Part shown: positions 43,980 through 53,811 of the stretch, piece after piece
Numbering within the stretch: position 1 is the first letter of the stretch
How the letters are laid out: each line of letters starts with the position of its first letter
Assembly: GCF_002157145.1 (NCBI RefSeq)
Contig: NZ_CP021361.1
Span: forward strand, 3,748,501-3,812,500
DNA length: 64,000 nt
Direction: 5' to 3'
Origin: Acidovorax carolinensis
GTDB taxonomy: Bacteria > Pseudomonadota > Gammaproteobacteria > Burkholderiales > Burkholderiaceae_C
Notes under the pieces: generated by a model
The model's input: the letters and a program-made list of their open reading frames with translations, nothing else
Told to the model about the DNA's origin: nothing
Database searches by the model: none
Program-made: the position numbers and the translations under genes

Positions 43980-45428
43980 GTGTCATCTGTTCGTCAAAAA
44001 GTCGCCCTTCAATTCATTGTCAGCAATTTGGCCCTGATAGCCAACTTTGTGCTGACCATCGTGCTGGCGCGCCTGCTCAGCCCGCAAGACATTGGGATTT
44101 TTTCCATGAGCGCGGTGCTGATGGCCGTTGCCCACGTTTTCCGCGACTTCGGTGTTACTTCATTCATCAAACGTGAAAAAGAGCTCACACCAGATAGCCT
44201 GAGCAGCGCGCTGGGCGTGCTCCTGATCACCTCTTGGAGCGTGGCAGCTCTGATGTTTCTGAGCGCACCTTACTGGGCCCATTTTTTCCACGAGGCACGC
44301 GTCGTACCCGTGGTTCAAGTGCTCGCCCTGGGTTTTGTGTTCATTCCATTTGGCTCCATCCCCATGGCCATCATTTCGCGTGAGATGGACGTGAAGAAGT
44401 CGGCCGCCATAGGCGCGGTGGCCACGGTGGTGTATTTCGGCGCCTCTCTAGGGCTGGCCCTGGCGGGCTTTGGTCCCATGACCATGGCTTGGGCCAATCT
44501 GATCAACATCATCATCACCGGAGCAATGGCCAGATGGCTCTTGGGTCGACCGTTGCCTTGGATGCCGAGCTTCCGCCAGATCAAAGGCATAGTGCACTTC
44601 GGCCTAGGCAACCTGCTGACAGCCCTGCTCAAAGCTGCCGACAACGCGCTACCCGACATCTTGCTCGGCCGGTGGATGACACCCACCGCGGTGGGCCTGT
44701 TCAGTCGCGCCAATTCCACCGTGAACATGGTCAGCACGGCCCTGCTGCCCACAGTCAACTACTTTGCCTTGCCTTACATGGCCAAAGTGCACCACGCCAA
44801 CGGGCCAGTGGCTGGCGAATACCTTCGTGCCACATCACTGATCAATGCACTGATATTGCCAGCCCTCGCAGCCATCGCGGTGCTGGCGCAAGACATCGTG
44901 AGCCTGCTGTATGGCAGTGCCTGGATGCAGGCTGTACCCGCCATCCCCTGGCTGTGCCTGGCCTATGCAATCAACAGTTTGTTCACGCTAAGCGCCCCGG
45001 TGTTGACCGGCGTTGGCAAGCCTTACGCGGCCATCGGGCCCAACGCCTTGCTGGTGGTCGCCAAAGTGGCTTGCGCTGCTTGGCTGATGGATGGCACTCT
45101 CGGCACCTTCGCGCTGGCAATGGCGCTCGGTCAGTTGCTCAGCGTGCCGTATAACCTGTGGATTCACGAGCGTTACCTTAAACTGGGATGGACAGCATGG
45201 GTCCGGAGCACTCTGCCCGTGCTGGCGCAGGCCCTTCTAGTCGGAGGCGTTTGTTTGGGCATCCGTGAAGCACTACCCCTCGACCTTGCCTCATGGGCCG
45301 CTATATTGATAACGGGTGTTGGTGCATTCGCAGCATTCCTAGCTGGCTGCTTCCTGCTTTCGCTGCCTATGGCCGACGAGTTGAAACGGATGCACAAAGC
45401 CCTGTTACGGCGGCAGCAGAAGATATGA
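43980..45428 (+). CDS. Polysaccharide flippase (Wzx-like, MOP superfamily)
   Basis: The 482-residue protein has 12-14 hydrophobic segments and the typical start VRQKVALQFIVSNLALIANF, LARLLSPQDIGIFSMSAV and a middle LLGRWMTPTAVGLFSRANS. It flips lipid-linked repeat units across the inner membrane. The start is a GTG 30 bases after an out-of-frame ATG at 43958 that opens only a short frame. It is followed 87 bases later by the GT2 gene in the same direction. Confidence 0.9.
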   Translation: MSSVRQKVALQFIVSNLALIANFVLTIVLARLLSPQDIGIFSMSAVLMAVAHVFRDFGVTSFIKREKELTPDSLSSALGVLLITSWSVAALMFLSAPYWAHFFHEARVVPVVQVLALGFVFIPFGSIPMAIISREMDVKKSAAIGAVATVVYFGASLGLALAGFGPMTMAWANLINIIITGAMARWLLGRPLPWMPSFRQIKGIVHFGLGNLLTALLKAADNALPDILLGRWMTPTAVGLFSRANSTVNMVSTALLPTVNYFALPYMAKVHHANGPVAGEYLRATSLINALILPALAAIAVLAQDIVSLLYGSAWMQAVPAIPWLCLAYAINSLFTLSAPVLTGVGKPYAAIGPNALLVVAKVACAAWLMDGTLGTFALAMALGQLLSVPYNLWIHERYLKLGWTAWVRSTLPVLAQALLVGGVCLGIREALPLDLASWAAILITGVGAFAAFLAGCFLLSLPMADELKRMHKALLRRQQKI

Positions 45429-45515
45429 GGCCGTACAGTTCTAGACGAAGCATCGTGTACTCACACGCCTCCACCGTTTGGCCGCCGGGTTACACGAACT
45501 GGAGAGCTAAGTGAA

Positions 45516-46493
45516 ATGATGTCATCTCATCGATTCAATGCAGCCCCGAGTAAGCCACGAGTCTCTGTCGTCATTCCGGTGCGCAATGGCAAGGACTACC
45601 TGCAGGAAGCCCTCGACAGCGTGCTGCAGCAATCGTTCACCGACCTGGAGTTGCTATTGATCAACGACGGATCCACGGACGACAACTATGACCGGTACGC
45701 CCTTCAGGATGAGCGCATACGAGTGATTCACCTGACGGGCACTGGCGTATCACGGGCCCGCAATGTGGGCATGGAGCAGTCGCGGGGCGAGTTGATTGCC
45801 TTTCTCGATGCCGATGACGTCTGGTTTCCCGGAAAGCTTTTGGCGCAGATTCAGTATTTCGACAGTCACCCCGCGGTGGGCGTTGTGTTTGGCAAATTTA
45901 TTCGCTGGCCTGCTTTACCCAAGGGTGGGTTTGCACCGGCCAGCGCGCTGGCAGAAGACGCGAGCCAACTCACCGCCGCAGACCCCGAGCGATCTGGCTG
46001 GCTTTACACCAGGCTGCTTGACGGGCTGCTGGTGGGAATGAACACGGCCGTAGTGCGTCGCACGGTGTACGAAGCGATTGGGGGCTTCAACGAGGCCATG
46101 CGGCTGGGCGAAGACTATGACTTTTGGCTCAGGGCGTCGCGGGTGACTGAAATGCATTCGCTTAACGGCCCCGTGGCCCTGTATCGAATCCACGGCGCGA
46201 GTGCCATGCACAGGTTGTCGCCGCAAAATCACCTGGCCAACCTGCTCAAGGCTGCCTCGATGCGCTGGGGCCTGAACACGCTCGACGGCCAGAGGCTGTC
46301 GCCAACGTCATTTGATGAGCGTATGGGAAGCGTTCATTTTGACCACGCATATTCCCATTACTGGCACGGAGACCGAACCGTCGCACGCGCTGCTTTCTAC
46401 CAGGCACTTCGCCGCGGCCATCGCCCTCTGCGCTGCTTGACCTATATCGCGCTATCTTTTTGGACGGCCCACGCGAAAGCGCCCAGTTCCTGA
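45516..46493 (+). CDS. Glycosyltransferase family 2
   Basis: The 325-residue GT-A enzyme shows RVSVVIPVRNGKDYLQEAL, then LLLINDGSTDDN, and the metal motif IAFLDADDVWFPGKL (D-x-D at DADD). The acceptor motif is RLGEDYDFWLRASR with its ED catalytic pair. It adds one sugar to the lipid-linked repeat. Its stop directly abuts the stop of the convergent GNAT gene at 46494, with no space for a terminator between them. Confidence 0.9.
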   Translation: MMSSHRFNAAPSKPRVSVVIPVRNGKDYLQEALDSVLQQSFTDLELLLINDGSTDDNYDRYALQDERIRVIHLTGTGVSRARNVGMEQSRGELIAFLDADDVWFPGKLLAQIQYFDSHPAVGVVFGKFIRWPALPKGGFAPASALAEDASQLTAADPERSGWLYTRLLDGLLVGMNTAVVRRTVYEAIGGFNEAMRLGEDYDFWLRASRVTEMHSLNGPVALYRIHGASAMHRLSPQNHLANLLKAASMRWGLNTLDGQRLSPTSFDERMGSVHFDHAYSHYWHGDRTVARAAFYQALRRGHRPLRCLTYIALSFWTAHAKAPSS

Positions 46494-47531
46494 TCAAGCA
46501 GAAAAACGCCAGATCAGGCGTTGCACCATGCACAGGATCTGGCCGCGAAATCCACTGCCGACAAGGCCCTTGAGAAACAGATGCTCTTCGTTGGCGAAGT
46601 CCCGCTTTGACGGGGAATCGCCCTCCCCCCGATCGATACATTCAATGCCGTGCGCCTGAGCCGCCAAGAGGATGTGCCGATACAAAATCCGCCCTGGCGA
46701 ATAGGCAGAAAACCGGTTGTCGTACACAGGAAACCAATAGTGCAACAGAGGCCCGCACTGCAGACCGAAATGACTTGCCACCAATTGCCCTCCACAACGC
46801 AAAACACTGAGGCGGGGCTGGCAGTTGGTATCTTGTGAGGCCTGCAAACGGGCCAACAGACGCGCATTCGCCGGATCCAGCAGCGCGCCACCTTCATGCC
46901 CGGTTCTCCGGTACTGGGCGTTCTTCATGTTGACCAGGGACTCCAGATCCTGCATTGGCGAGGTTGACTGCATCTCAAACTGAAGCGGGCCGTGGTCCGC
47001 AACCAGTTTTCGTTCGCGCCGCTCCGTGTCACTGACCAGTTTTTTATCCTGTGTACGCAGCCATTCCCAGTGCGCCTCGCCGCCCGCGGGAAGAACACGG
47101 GTCCGAAGGCCAATTTTCGGGCTGTCACCGTCGAAGCCAACTGCTGACTGACTTTCGTCGAGGTGAGTGAAGTAAAGGCACGGAATACCCGCCTTCAGCA
47201 GGAGTGAGCGCCAATCAAGCTGAAGACCGGGCTTAGCCAGCAGACCAAAATAGTCAGTCATGTGCCGGCCCACCGGCTCTCGCATGCCCAAACGCCCCAG
47301 CCAGCCGCTAGCACGCTGCAAGGGCATCACGCCCACCAGCTCGTCGCCCTGCCACAGCAGCAGCACATCCACTGGCCCCAAGGTGGTGGTCACCGCCTCG
47401 GCATAAGTTGGCGACAAAAATGCCCAGCGCGAAGTAGGACTTTCACGCAGCAACTGCGCCCATCCAGCGCTTTCTGCGACTGTCAATTTGTCAAAGGGCT
47501 TGCGCTGGATGCGCAGGCGATGCGCATTCAT
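46494..47531 (-). CDS. CelD/BcsL-like GNAT acetyltransferase
   Basis: The 345-residue protein has the two-domain FemAB/CelD layout: WQGDELVGVMPLQRASGWLG, then RTQDKKLVSDTERRERKLV, LRCGGQLVASHFGLQCGPL and YSPGRILYRHILLAAQAHG. Relatives in glycan loci acetylate or otherwise acylate sugars. Its ATG at 47531 overlaps the stop of the deacetylase gene as ATGA. It is the last gene of the long leftward operon. Confidence 0.8.
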   Translation of the reverse strand: MNAHRLRIQRKPFDKLTVAESAGWAQLLRESPTSRWAFLSPTYAEAVTTTLGPVDVLLLWQGDELVGVMPLQRASGWLGRLGMREPVGRHMTDYFGLLAKPGLQLDWRSLLLKAGIPCLYFTHLDESQSAVGFDGDSPKIGLRTRVLPAGGEAHWEWLRTQDKKLVSDTERRERKLVADHGPLQFEMQSTSPMQDLESLVNMKNAQYRRTGHEGGALLDPANARLLARLQASQDTNCQPRLSVLRCGGQLVASHFGLQCGPLLHYWFPVYDNRFSAYSPGRILYRHILLAAQAHGIECIDRGEGDSPSKRDFANEEHLFLKGLVGSGFRGQILCMVQRLIWRFSA

Positions 47532-48550
47532 CGAAGATAGCACCCTTGTATGGGGCGAAAAAACAAAAATGTGGCAAGGCGGGCCGGGTCAATGCGGTTC
47601 GCCCTGCAGGTCCAGACATTTTCAGGGACATGTATGCGACCCAGCGCCGGCATTGGGTCAAGCCAGTGAGATGCATCAACCAGCACGGGGTCGCTGGTAA
47701 ATATCCAGTCGAACCCGCTCTTTCTCGCCAACGAAACCAGTTCACCTGACCACACGCCATGCGGGAACGACATACTTCTCACCCGCTGATTCACATCGCT
47801 CAGCATGCGCTGGCTGGCTTGCAGTTCAGCCTCAGGGTCGGGAGACAGGGTCAATGGGCTGTGCGTGTGCCCGTGCCCGCCTATGGCAAGGGAACACGGT
47901 TTCATGGCCTTAAGCTCGCTCAGTGTCACCATCTGGCGGACAGTAATCTGACCCAAGACGCCGGGCGTATGCTGCACCAACCACGCCTGACGCTCCGCCT
48001 CGTTCATGGCACCCAAGTGCGCCGCCAATGCCTGCCCAATGCTGCCAATCGGCTGCTCTGCCCATCCGGCAGCCGCACACAGGCGGGTCGATGCCCCGGG
48101 CTCGGCCAGAGCCGCCACCAAGGCGTCCTGCCACCAGCGTGGACTGTCAAGCTCGACGACCTCGCTGGCCAAGAACAGCACAGCCGGCAGACCGCGGCGC
48201 TCCAGTTCGGGGAGCGCATGGGCCAAGGTGTCGCGCCACCCATCGTCAAAGGTGATCAACAAGGGGTTGCGCGGCAAAGCCGTCTGCCCCAGGCGGGCCG
48301 CCTGCAAGTCGTCCAGGCTCACCACGCTGTAGTGGCGTTGCACAAAGTCCAGCGTGCGGCAAAAGCCGTCCTGGGAAAAGGTGAACTCCCTCTCGGCAAG
48401 CGCGAAAGCCGGGTCATCGGCGGGCAAAACCCGGTGAAACATCAACACAGTGAGGGCGCGGCGGTTACGCCAGCGGTGCAATGCCCCCAAAGCGCCACTA
48501 CGGTATAGGACAGTGCGCAACCTGTCCTTCAGCATCACCTTTGCACTCAT
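47528..48550 (-). CDS. Polysaccharide deacetylase (NodB domain)
   Basis: The 340-residue enzyme has the NodB core: LTVLMFHRVLPADDP, LLITFDDGWRDTLAH (DD metal motif), LAIGGHGHTHSPLT (H-x-x-x-H) and MSFPHGVWSGELV. It has no clear signal peptide and probably removes N-acetyl groups from the glycan precursor. ATG 48550 overlaps the preceding stop as ATGA. The next gene upstream is a second deacetylase. Confidence 0.87.
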   Translation of the reverse strand: MSAKVMLKDRLRTVLYRSGALGALHRWRNRRALTVLMFHRVLPADDPAFALAEREFTFSQDGFCRTLDFVQRHYSVVSLDDLQAARLGQTALPRNPLLITFDDGWRDTLAHALPELERRGLPAVLFLASEVVELDSPRWWQDALVAALAEPGASTRLCAAAGWAEQPIGSIGQALAAHLGAMNEAERQAWLVQHTPGVLGQITVRQMVTLSELKAMKPCSLAIGGHGHTHSPLTLSPDPEAELQASQRMLSDVNQRVRSMSFPHGVWSGELVSLARKSGFDWIFTSDPVLVDASHWLDPMPALGRIHVPENVWTCRANRIDPARLATFLFFRPIQGCYLR

Positions 48551-49509
48551 GTCGCGATCTCCGGCACTTGCATTGGCTCGGTCATCAGGTTGCGCACCAA
48601 TTGAAAGGTAACGTGCCAATCGCGCTCGGCCCAGGGGGTAAAGCGCGGAATCTGATAGGGCGATGTCGAAACACCGGCCACGCCCCAATGGGTGGTGACG
48701 GCATAGCGATAGCCCGCCCGTTTTACGGCATCCACATGCAGGCGCGAAAAATCGGCATAGGGTCTGCCATTGGGGTACGCGAAACCATTCACTGGCCCGC
48801 GCACGATGGCTTGCAAGCGCTCGCGGGCCCCCCCAACTTCACGCTCGACCTCGTCGGCGTTGCAGTAGTCAAGGATGGGGTGCAAGGCAGTGTGGGCGCC
48901 AATGCCAAAGCCCTGGCTATGCAGGTCGCGCAACTGCGCCTCACTCATCACCGGCACGTCGGTCGCCCGCACCCCAGCTTCGGCCTCCAGACGCTGCAGG
49001 ATCTGCTCGCGGCGGTAGAGGGTGAGGTACTTCAACTCCTGCTCCAGGCGCTGAACCTGACTGCGCCGGTCGTCGGTGGAGCCCACCGTCTGCGCTGGCA
49101 GGAAAGGAATGCCCAAATCTAGCGACGGTCCGGGCAGCCGACGCACTGCTGCCAGGATGCGCTCATGCCACAGTGGCACGCCGTCGAACTGGCCCGAGGT
49201 GATGAAAAAGGTGGCGTGCAGATTGCGCCGGCGCAGGGCCGGGACAACGCCCGCCAGCCAGTCGGGGTAACCATCGTCAAACGTGATGCAGGCGGCACGA
49301 CGCGGCAGGGTACCGGCTTGCAGACGGCCAATGGCCTCTTCCAGCGGCAGCACGTGCAGCTTGGAAAACGTGTGGTCCAACAGTTGCTCGAATCGCGCAA
49401 TGCTCACGTCGGTAGGTACCAGCGGGTCACATTGCTGCGGCACCTTGTGAAACAGAAACACCGACAACTTGTCTTTGGACAAGGATTGCAGGACGAGTCT
49501 GGAGATCAC
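48547..49509 (-). CDS. Second polysaccharide deacetylase (NodB domain)
   Basis: The 320-residue protein has LSVFLFHKVPQQCDP, ACITFDDGYPDWLAG and FGIGAHTALHPILDY, with VNGFAYPNGRPYADF near the end. The metal-binding His set is H-T-x-x-H-P. A GTG start at 49509 overlaps the O-glycosylation ligase stop (GTGA). The paralogue just downstream differs in length and sequence, so this is not a recent duplication. Confidence 0.85.
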   Translation of the reverse strand: MISRLVLQSLSKDKLSVFLFHKVPQQCDPLVPTDVSIARFEQLLDHTFSKLHVLPLEEAIGRLQAGTLPRRAACITFDDGYPDWLAGVVPALRRRNLHATFFITSGQFDGVPLWHERILAAVRRLPGPSLDLGIPFLPAQTVGSTDDRRSQVQRLEQELKYLTLYRREQILQRLEAEAGVRATDVPVMSEAQLRDLHSQGFGIGAHTALHPILDYCNADEVEREVGGARERLQAIVRGPVNGFAYPNGRPYADFSRLHVDAVKRAGYRYAVTTHWGVAGVSTSPYQIPRFTPWAERDWHVTFQLVRNLMTEPMQVPEIAT

Positions 49510-50837
49510 AGTTTCCCCCTTGGTCCCGGTGCAATGGCCTGTCGTTCGGGCAATGCGAAGGCACCTGCCACGTGCAGGCGCAGCAGCTCCATGAGCATCA
49601 CGACCATGTAGATGACCTCCAGGTAAGCCAGGCTGACCGAGGCTCCACCCACCATGTAGGCCAGCACAGCCAGCATGAGCATGTCGGCCATGTCTCGCGC
49701 CCATTGGTACGACACGCCAAGTTGGTTTGTCATGCGCTTGATGGCCAGCCGGCTCCAGAGCGCCCGCAATAGGATGAACAGAAAGAGCCCCAAGCCCACA
49801 AAACCCAGGTCGCCCATCACCTCAAAGTAAATGCTGTGTGCTGCCTTGGCAGAAAATTCCGGAACGGGCAGATCCAAAAAACCAAGCAAGCCCGGGGACA
49901 TTTTGAATCTGTCCCAGATCGCCTGGACCTGGACGGCATGAAACCCGCCACCAAAAACCGGGTTTTCCAGTGCGATGGCCGAACTGATCTTCCAGGCGAT
50001 CACACGGCCCATGAAGGAGCTGTCTTCGCCTGCCTCTTTGATGGTGGTCAGGCGGCTGGTGATGTCTTCGGGCGCAAACGCCAGAAACGCCAGAACGGCG
50101 CCTCCCACCAGCATCAGCGCCATGCCTTTGCGCCGCGCGGTGAGGACGAGCCACAGCCCCACCACCGACACGGCAATGAAACCCGCCCGCGACCCGCCAC
50201 CCAGAATGGCGAGCACCACAATGCAAAATGCGCCCAGGTAACCCAGGCGAATAAGGCGGTTGACTGTATGGGTCTGAAGGTAAAAGAGCACCGGCAGCAC
50301 CAGTGCCAGCGCGGTGGACAGATGATTGCGGTCGCCCAGCATGGTGCCCGCAGGGCCCATCATGTTGTGACCACCACCCGAGGCCAACGTCTTCAGACCA
50401 TTGAGTACGCCATGAACCCCCAGTCCCAGGGCAATGACGATGAACATGGCGTGAAAATGCACGCGCTCGCGCACGAAGAAGGGCATGACCAGGCAAAACA
50501 GCAAGCCCTTGATCAGGAACTCAAGGTACTTTTCGTTGTCGGGATTGCCAGGATAGGCCAGTAAAAAGGCCAGAGTGGCGTGGGCCGCCAGCAACACATA
50601 GAGCCACGTCACCTTGTTGGGCTGGTAGTCGCGCCAGGGCACCCGCCCAAGCGCCAGCAACACCAGGGTAAGCACAGCGCATACGAAATTGACCCGGTTG
50701 CCAACCATCCAGCCATAAAAGTATGTGGTCGGCGCGAGCAAGGCTGTCCACCCCCACAGCAGATAGGCGTTGAAGGGGCGCGCCAACGCCAGCGGCAATG
50801 CGGCCAGCAGCATCAGGGCAAAAGCCAAATCACGCAT
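49506..50837 (-). CDS. Probable O-glycosylation ligase, exosortase A-associated
   Basis: The 443-residue Wzy/WaaL-like membrane protein has about ten helices and the group pattern TMLGDRNHLSTALALVLP, then GGGSRAGFIAVSVVG and NPVFGGGFHAVQVQA, with HSIYFEVMGDLGFVGLG near the end. It fits the exosortase-associated ligase group (TIGR03097 type), thought to link glycan to protein. The 43-codon ORF and GT39 gene lie upstream in the same transcript. Confidence 0.9.
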   Translation of the reverse strand: MRDLAFALMLLAALPLALARPFNAYLLWGWTALLAPTTYFYGWMVGNRVNFVCAVLTLVLLALGRVPWRDYQPNKVTWLYVLLAAHATLAFLLAYPGNPDNEKYLEFLIKGLLFCLVMPFFVRERVHFHAMFIVIALGLGVHGVLNGLKTLASGGGHNMMGPAGTMLGDRNHLSTALALVLPVLFYLQTHTVNRLIRLGYLGAFCIVVLAILGGGSRAGFIAVSVVGLWLVLTARRKGMALMLVGGAVLAFLAFAPEDITSRLTTIKEAGEDSSFMGRVIAWKISSAIALENPVFGGGFHAVQVQAIWDRFKMSPGLLGFLDLPVPEFSAKAAHSIYFEVMGDLGFVGLGLFLFILLRALWSRLAIKRMTNQLGVSYQWARDMADMLMLAVLAYMVGGASVSLAYLEVIYMVVMLMELLRLHVAGAFALPERQAIAPGPRGKL

Positions 50838-50869
50838 AGGATTTTTCGTGGATAAGGGAGACCGGCGGC

Positions 50870-51001
50870 TCAGCGCTGACGGTCGATATCGTCATAGCGC
50901 AAAAAACCCAGGTCGGTGTTCTTCTCGCGTTGGCCACGAAATAAACGCCAGCACAAATACAGCATGACACCCATGTCGATCACCAGAATAAATGCTTCCA
51001 C
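50870..51001 (-). CDS. 43-residue membrane protein between ligase and GT39
   Basis: On the minus strand a GTG at 51001, preceded by AGGGAGG at seven bases' spacing, opens 43 codons ending at 50870. The peptide has a hydrophobic start (EAFILVIDMGVMLYLCW, residues 2-18), a basic RLFRGQREK and an acidic-aromatic tail (LGFLRYDDIDRQR). It is too short for usual gene calls. The strong ribosome site, the tight fit in the operon and the membrane-helix-plus-charged-tail pattern support translation. No family recognised. Confidence 0.6.
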   Translation of the reverse strand: MEAFILVIDMGVMLYLCWRLFRGQREKNTDLGFLRYDDIDRQR

Positions 51002-51023
51002 TGAGAGCCTCCCTATATTTCGA

Positions 51024-52643
51024 TCAGTCGGCGGAGATGCGCCGGTTAATGATCTTCAGTTCGATGTCGGTACCGTGCCGACGGGGCGCCACCGCCCCCT
51101 TGTTCCGGTAGATCACCAGTTCGGTCTCGTGCGCATTGTGGTTGGCCGGGGTGGCAATGCGCGCCACTGCTTCAAACTGGTCGCTGGCCATCACCCGCTC
51201 AAAGCGCTGCATGGCCTCCAGGTCGATCCAGAAGCCGGGCTGCATCACCACATAGTGCACACCGTTGGCATTGATGGCCTCGGCAATTTCGGCCTCGGTC
51301 AGGCCCTTTTGCTCGACGCCCAGTTCCCGCCGCACGGCCACGCCCAGCAGCAGTTTGTCAGCCCGCATCACCTGCAGGTCCCGGCGGTCTTCCCTAGCAC
51401 GCATGCTGAACACAAACGAGCCGTCGCGATAACCCGAGAACATGACTGTGCTGTCACGCGGTGCAAGCCGTGCCACCTCAGCCGCGGCCTGGGCGTAGCC
51501 CTGCACGTAAAACACGGGGCGAGTCCACACGGTCAAGCCCACGGTGGCAAGCACCAACATGGCCAGCGCGGCATGCGCCCAACGGCCCAGGCGGGGTGGC
51601 ACCACGGTGTGCACACATAGCACCGCAAAAAAGACCACCGAGGGCAGCAAGAAGACGCTGTGGCGGGCTTCCTTCAAATCGATGGATGAAAAGAACAGGT
51701 AGCCCACCGCGAAGCCCAGCCACCAGAAACCCAGGCCGGGTATGCGCCGCCATGCGGCCATGATGGCACCGGCCAGGCCTAGCAGAGTCAGTGGCCACCC
51801 TGCCTGCGCGGGGATCTGCTGCAGATACCACACCCAGCCTTGCCAGCTTGCACGCGAGGCCACGGCATCGGCCACGCCAGTGACCGACTGCAGGTTGGCC
51901 TGGCCGAACTTGAGGGTGAGCACGGCCAGGGGCAGCAAGCCCACCACAGACAAACCAGCCACCCACCAGTGGTGACGGTTGCGCAAGGCCGCCCAGCCAT
52001 CGCGCTGCGCGATCAAGGCAGCATAGACCACCGCCATGTATGCCACACTGATTTTTGTGTACATGCCCAGCACTAGCAGCGCAGCCCCTAGGTACAGCCA
52101 TCTGGGTGGCCCGCCACGCAGATAGGCCATCACAGCCACTGCGCTCCACACCAGAAAGGCAAAGGCAGGCACCTCGAGCATCACCTGTCGCCCCCAGAAG
52201 GCCACTTCGGGCAGCCAGAGCACGAGCACTCCAAACGCGAGCGATGGGGCGGCCGGCAGCCAATACCGCGCCAAGCGCCAGCAGCCCAGACCCAGCGCCA
52301 GGTAGTGAATTGCCACCACCAGCAGCGCCGTTTCGTGCGACACCCCGAGCACCGCATAGAACGGTGCACTGATGGCGTAGAACAGCGGGGGGTAGAACAA
52401 GATCGTGAGCGCCGGATACTGAGCGTAATACCGATAGGCATAGCCGGTCGGATCGTCGATGGGCATGGCCTTAATCATGTCCATGACGAACACACCGTTA
52501 AGGGCATGGCGCGGCGAGTCGCTCCAGTAAAAGGCACCGCCATGGGGTGCCTGCGCAAACAGCAAAGCCACACACACCAGTACCAGCGCCCACGCCAGCA
52601 GGCGCTCAGCAGCATGGATGGCAAGCGTGTCAGGCCGTGGCAT
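51024..52643 (-). CDS. Membrane glycosyltransferase of the GT39/ArnT-like type
   Basis: The 539-residue protein has about ten helices and the GT-C loop with acidic residues early (AFYWSDSPRHALNGVF), then AYRYYAQYPALTILFYPPLFY. SIDLKEARHSVFLLPSV closes the membrane part and a soluble C-terminal region follows. Such enzymes use polyprenyl-phosphate sugars on the periplasmic side; the HAD-UbiA product at 35.5-36.9 kb could be a donor. The start ATG 52643 overlaps the upstream GT4 stop by 14 bases. Confidence 0.82.
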   Translation of the reverse strand: MPRPDTLAIHAAERLLAWALVLVCVALLFAQAPHGGAFYWSDSPRHALNGVFVMDMIKAMPIDDPTGYAYRYYAQYPALTILFYPPLFYAISAPFYAVLGVSHETALLVVAIHYLALGLGCWRLARYWLPAAPSLAFGVLVLWLPEVAFWGRQVMLEVPAFAFLVWSAVAVMAYLRGGPPRWLYLGAALLVLGMYTKISVAYMAVVYAALIAQRDGWAALRNRHHWWVAGLSVVGLLPLAVLTLKFGQANLQSVTGVADAVASRASWQGWVWYLQQIPAQAGWPLTLLGLAGAIMAAWRRIPGLGFWWLGFAVGYLFFSSIDLKEARHSVFLLPSVVFFAVLCVHTVVPPRLGRWAHAALAMLVLATVGLTVWTRPVFYVQGYAQAAAEVARLAPRDSTVMFSGYRDGSFVFSMRAREDRRDLQVMRADKLLLGVAVRRELGVEQKGLTEAEIAEAINANGVHYVVMQPGFWIDLEAMQRFERVMASDQFEAVARIATPANHNAHETELVIYRNKGAVAPRRHGTDIELKIINRRISAD

Positions 52644-53811
52644 CGACAACCCTCTGGAAAAGCTGCAGTTGCCCTTGCGTCGTCGCCTCCCACGAGAAGG
52701 TCTGCGCGTGGGCGCGCGTTGCTTCTCGCGCAGGCAACTGGGCGTGCAGTTGAACCCAGGCCTCAGCCAGTGCCGACGCATCGCGGCGCGCCATCAGCAC
52801 GCCGGCCGCTGGGTTGCTCACCACCTCGGGCGTTCCCCAGGTGTCGGTAGCTATCACCGGCGTGCCACAGGCCATGGCCTCCAGCAGCACATTGGCCCAG
52901 CCCTCGCGGCTGCTGCACAAAGCCAGTATGTCGGCCGCGCTATACCACCACCTCAGTTCGGTCTGGGGAATCACGCCGACCCAGCGCAATCGATCGGCCA
53001 CGCCCAAGCGCCTGGAGAGATTTTTCAGGGCTGCCTCCTCGGGGCCTGCACCCGCGATTAGCAGGGTCACCTCAGGCAAATGCTGCAGCGCTTCAACGGC
53101 AATGTGATGCCCCTTGCGCGCAATCAAATGCCCTACCGACAGCAGGTAGCGTCCATCGACCGGCAGACCCAGACGCCTGCGGGATTCTGCGCGGTCTTCA
53201 GGGACGAAGCGCTCCAGATCCACGCCGTTGCGCAAGGTATTGAGTTTGGAACGGTCGGCGCCCAGTTCACCCAGCTTGTCCATGAGCGCCTGGCACACAC
53301 CAATGGACGCGTTGGCCCGCGCGGCAGTTTCCAGAATCAGTTTGCGCGGAAATGGGTACTGCGAAATGAGGGTCAAGTCGGTACCGCGCGCCGTTACCAC
53401 AAAGGGCTTGCCGAGCCACTTGGCCAGCAGCGCGGCCGCCACACCGTCGGGATAGTAATAGTGAGCGTCGATGAGATCAAAGTCAAAGCCCTGACGCTGC
53501 AGCCGCCGGACGACGGGCAAGGCCCCCAGCGCCATGGCATAGGGGGCGTAGTTCATGCCCACCTTGGGCAGCAGCAGATAGCGCGGGTGGTGCACTTCCA
53601 CGCCGTTGCGATGCTCCTCGCGTGGGGTGGCAGCAAACTGCGCATACTCGCCAAAGCGCTGGGCCCGGAAGGGAAACCACGGCACGGGCGCAACCACCCG
53701 GGCCTGCACCTGCCCGGTCTTGAGCAACTCGCGCAGGCGTGTCTCCACAAAGATGCCGTGGATGGGGCGCACCAAGCTGGGGTATAGGGTGGAGAACAGC
53801 AAGATTTTCAT
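52630..53811 (-). CDS. Glycosyltransferase family 4
   Basis: The 393-residue GT-B protein starts MKILLFSTLYPSLVRPIHGI. It has FVVTARGTDLTLIS, YLLSVGHLIARKGHHIAVEA, LLIAGAGPEEAALKN and ALCSSREGWANVLLEAMACG with the catalytic E-x7-E pair. ATG 53811 overlaps the next upstream gene's stop as ATGA. It adds a sugar in the cytoplasm to the lipid-linked repeat. Confidence 0.9.
   Translation of the reverse strand: MKILLFSTLYPSLVRPIHGIFVETRLRELLKTGQVQARVVAPVPWFPFRAQRFGEYAQFAATPREEHRNGVEVHHPRYLLLPKVGMNYAPYAMALGALPVVRRLQRQGFDFDLIDAHYYYPDGVAAALLAKWLGKPFVVTARGTDLTLISQYPFPRKLILETAARANASIGVCQALMDKLGELGADRSKLNTLRNGVDLERFVPEDRAESRRRLGLPVDGRYLLSVGHLIARKGHHIAVEALQHLPEVTLLIAGAGPEEAALKNLSRRLGVADRLRWVGVIPQTELRWWYSAADILALCSSREGWANVLLEAMACGTPVIATDTWGTPEVVSNPAAGVLMARRDASALAEAWVQLHAQLPAREATRAHAQTFSWEATTQGQLQLFQRVVDATA

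Noticed and set aside
43958-44176. Rightward ORF from ATG 43958 before the flippase
   Set aside because: It is out of frame with the flippase, stops early and has no similarity; the GTG at 43980 opens the real frame.
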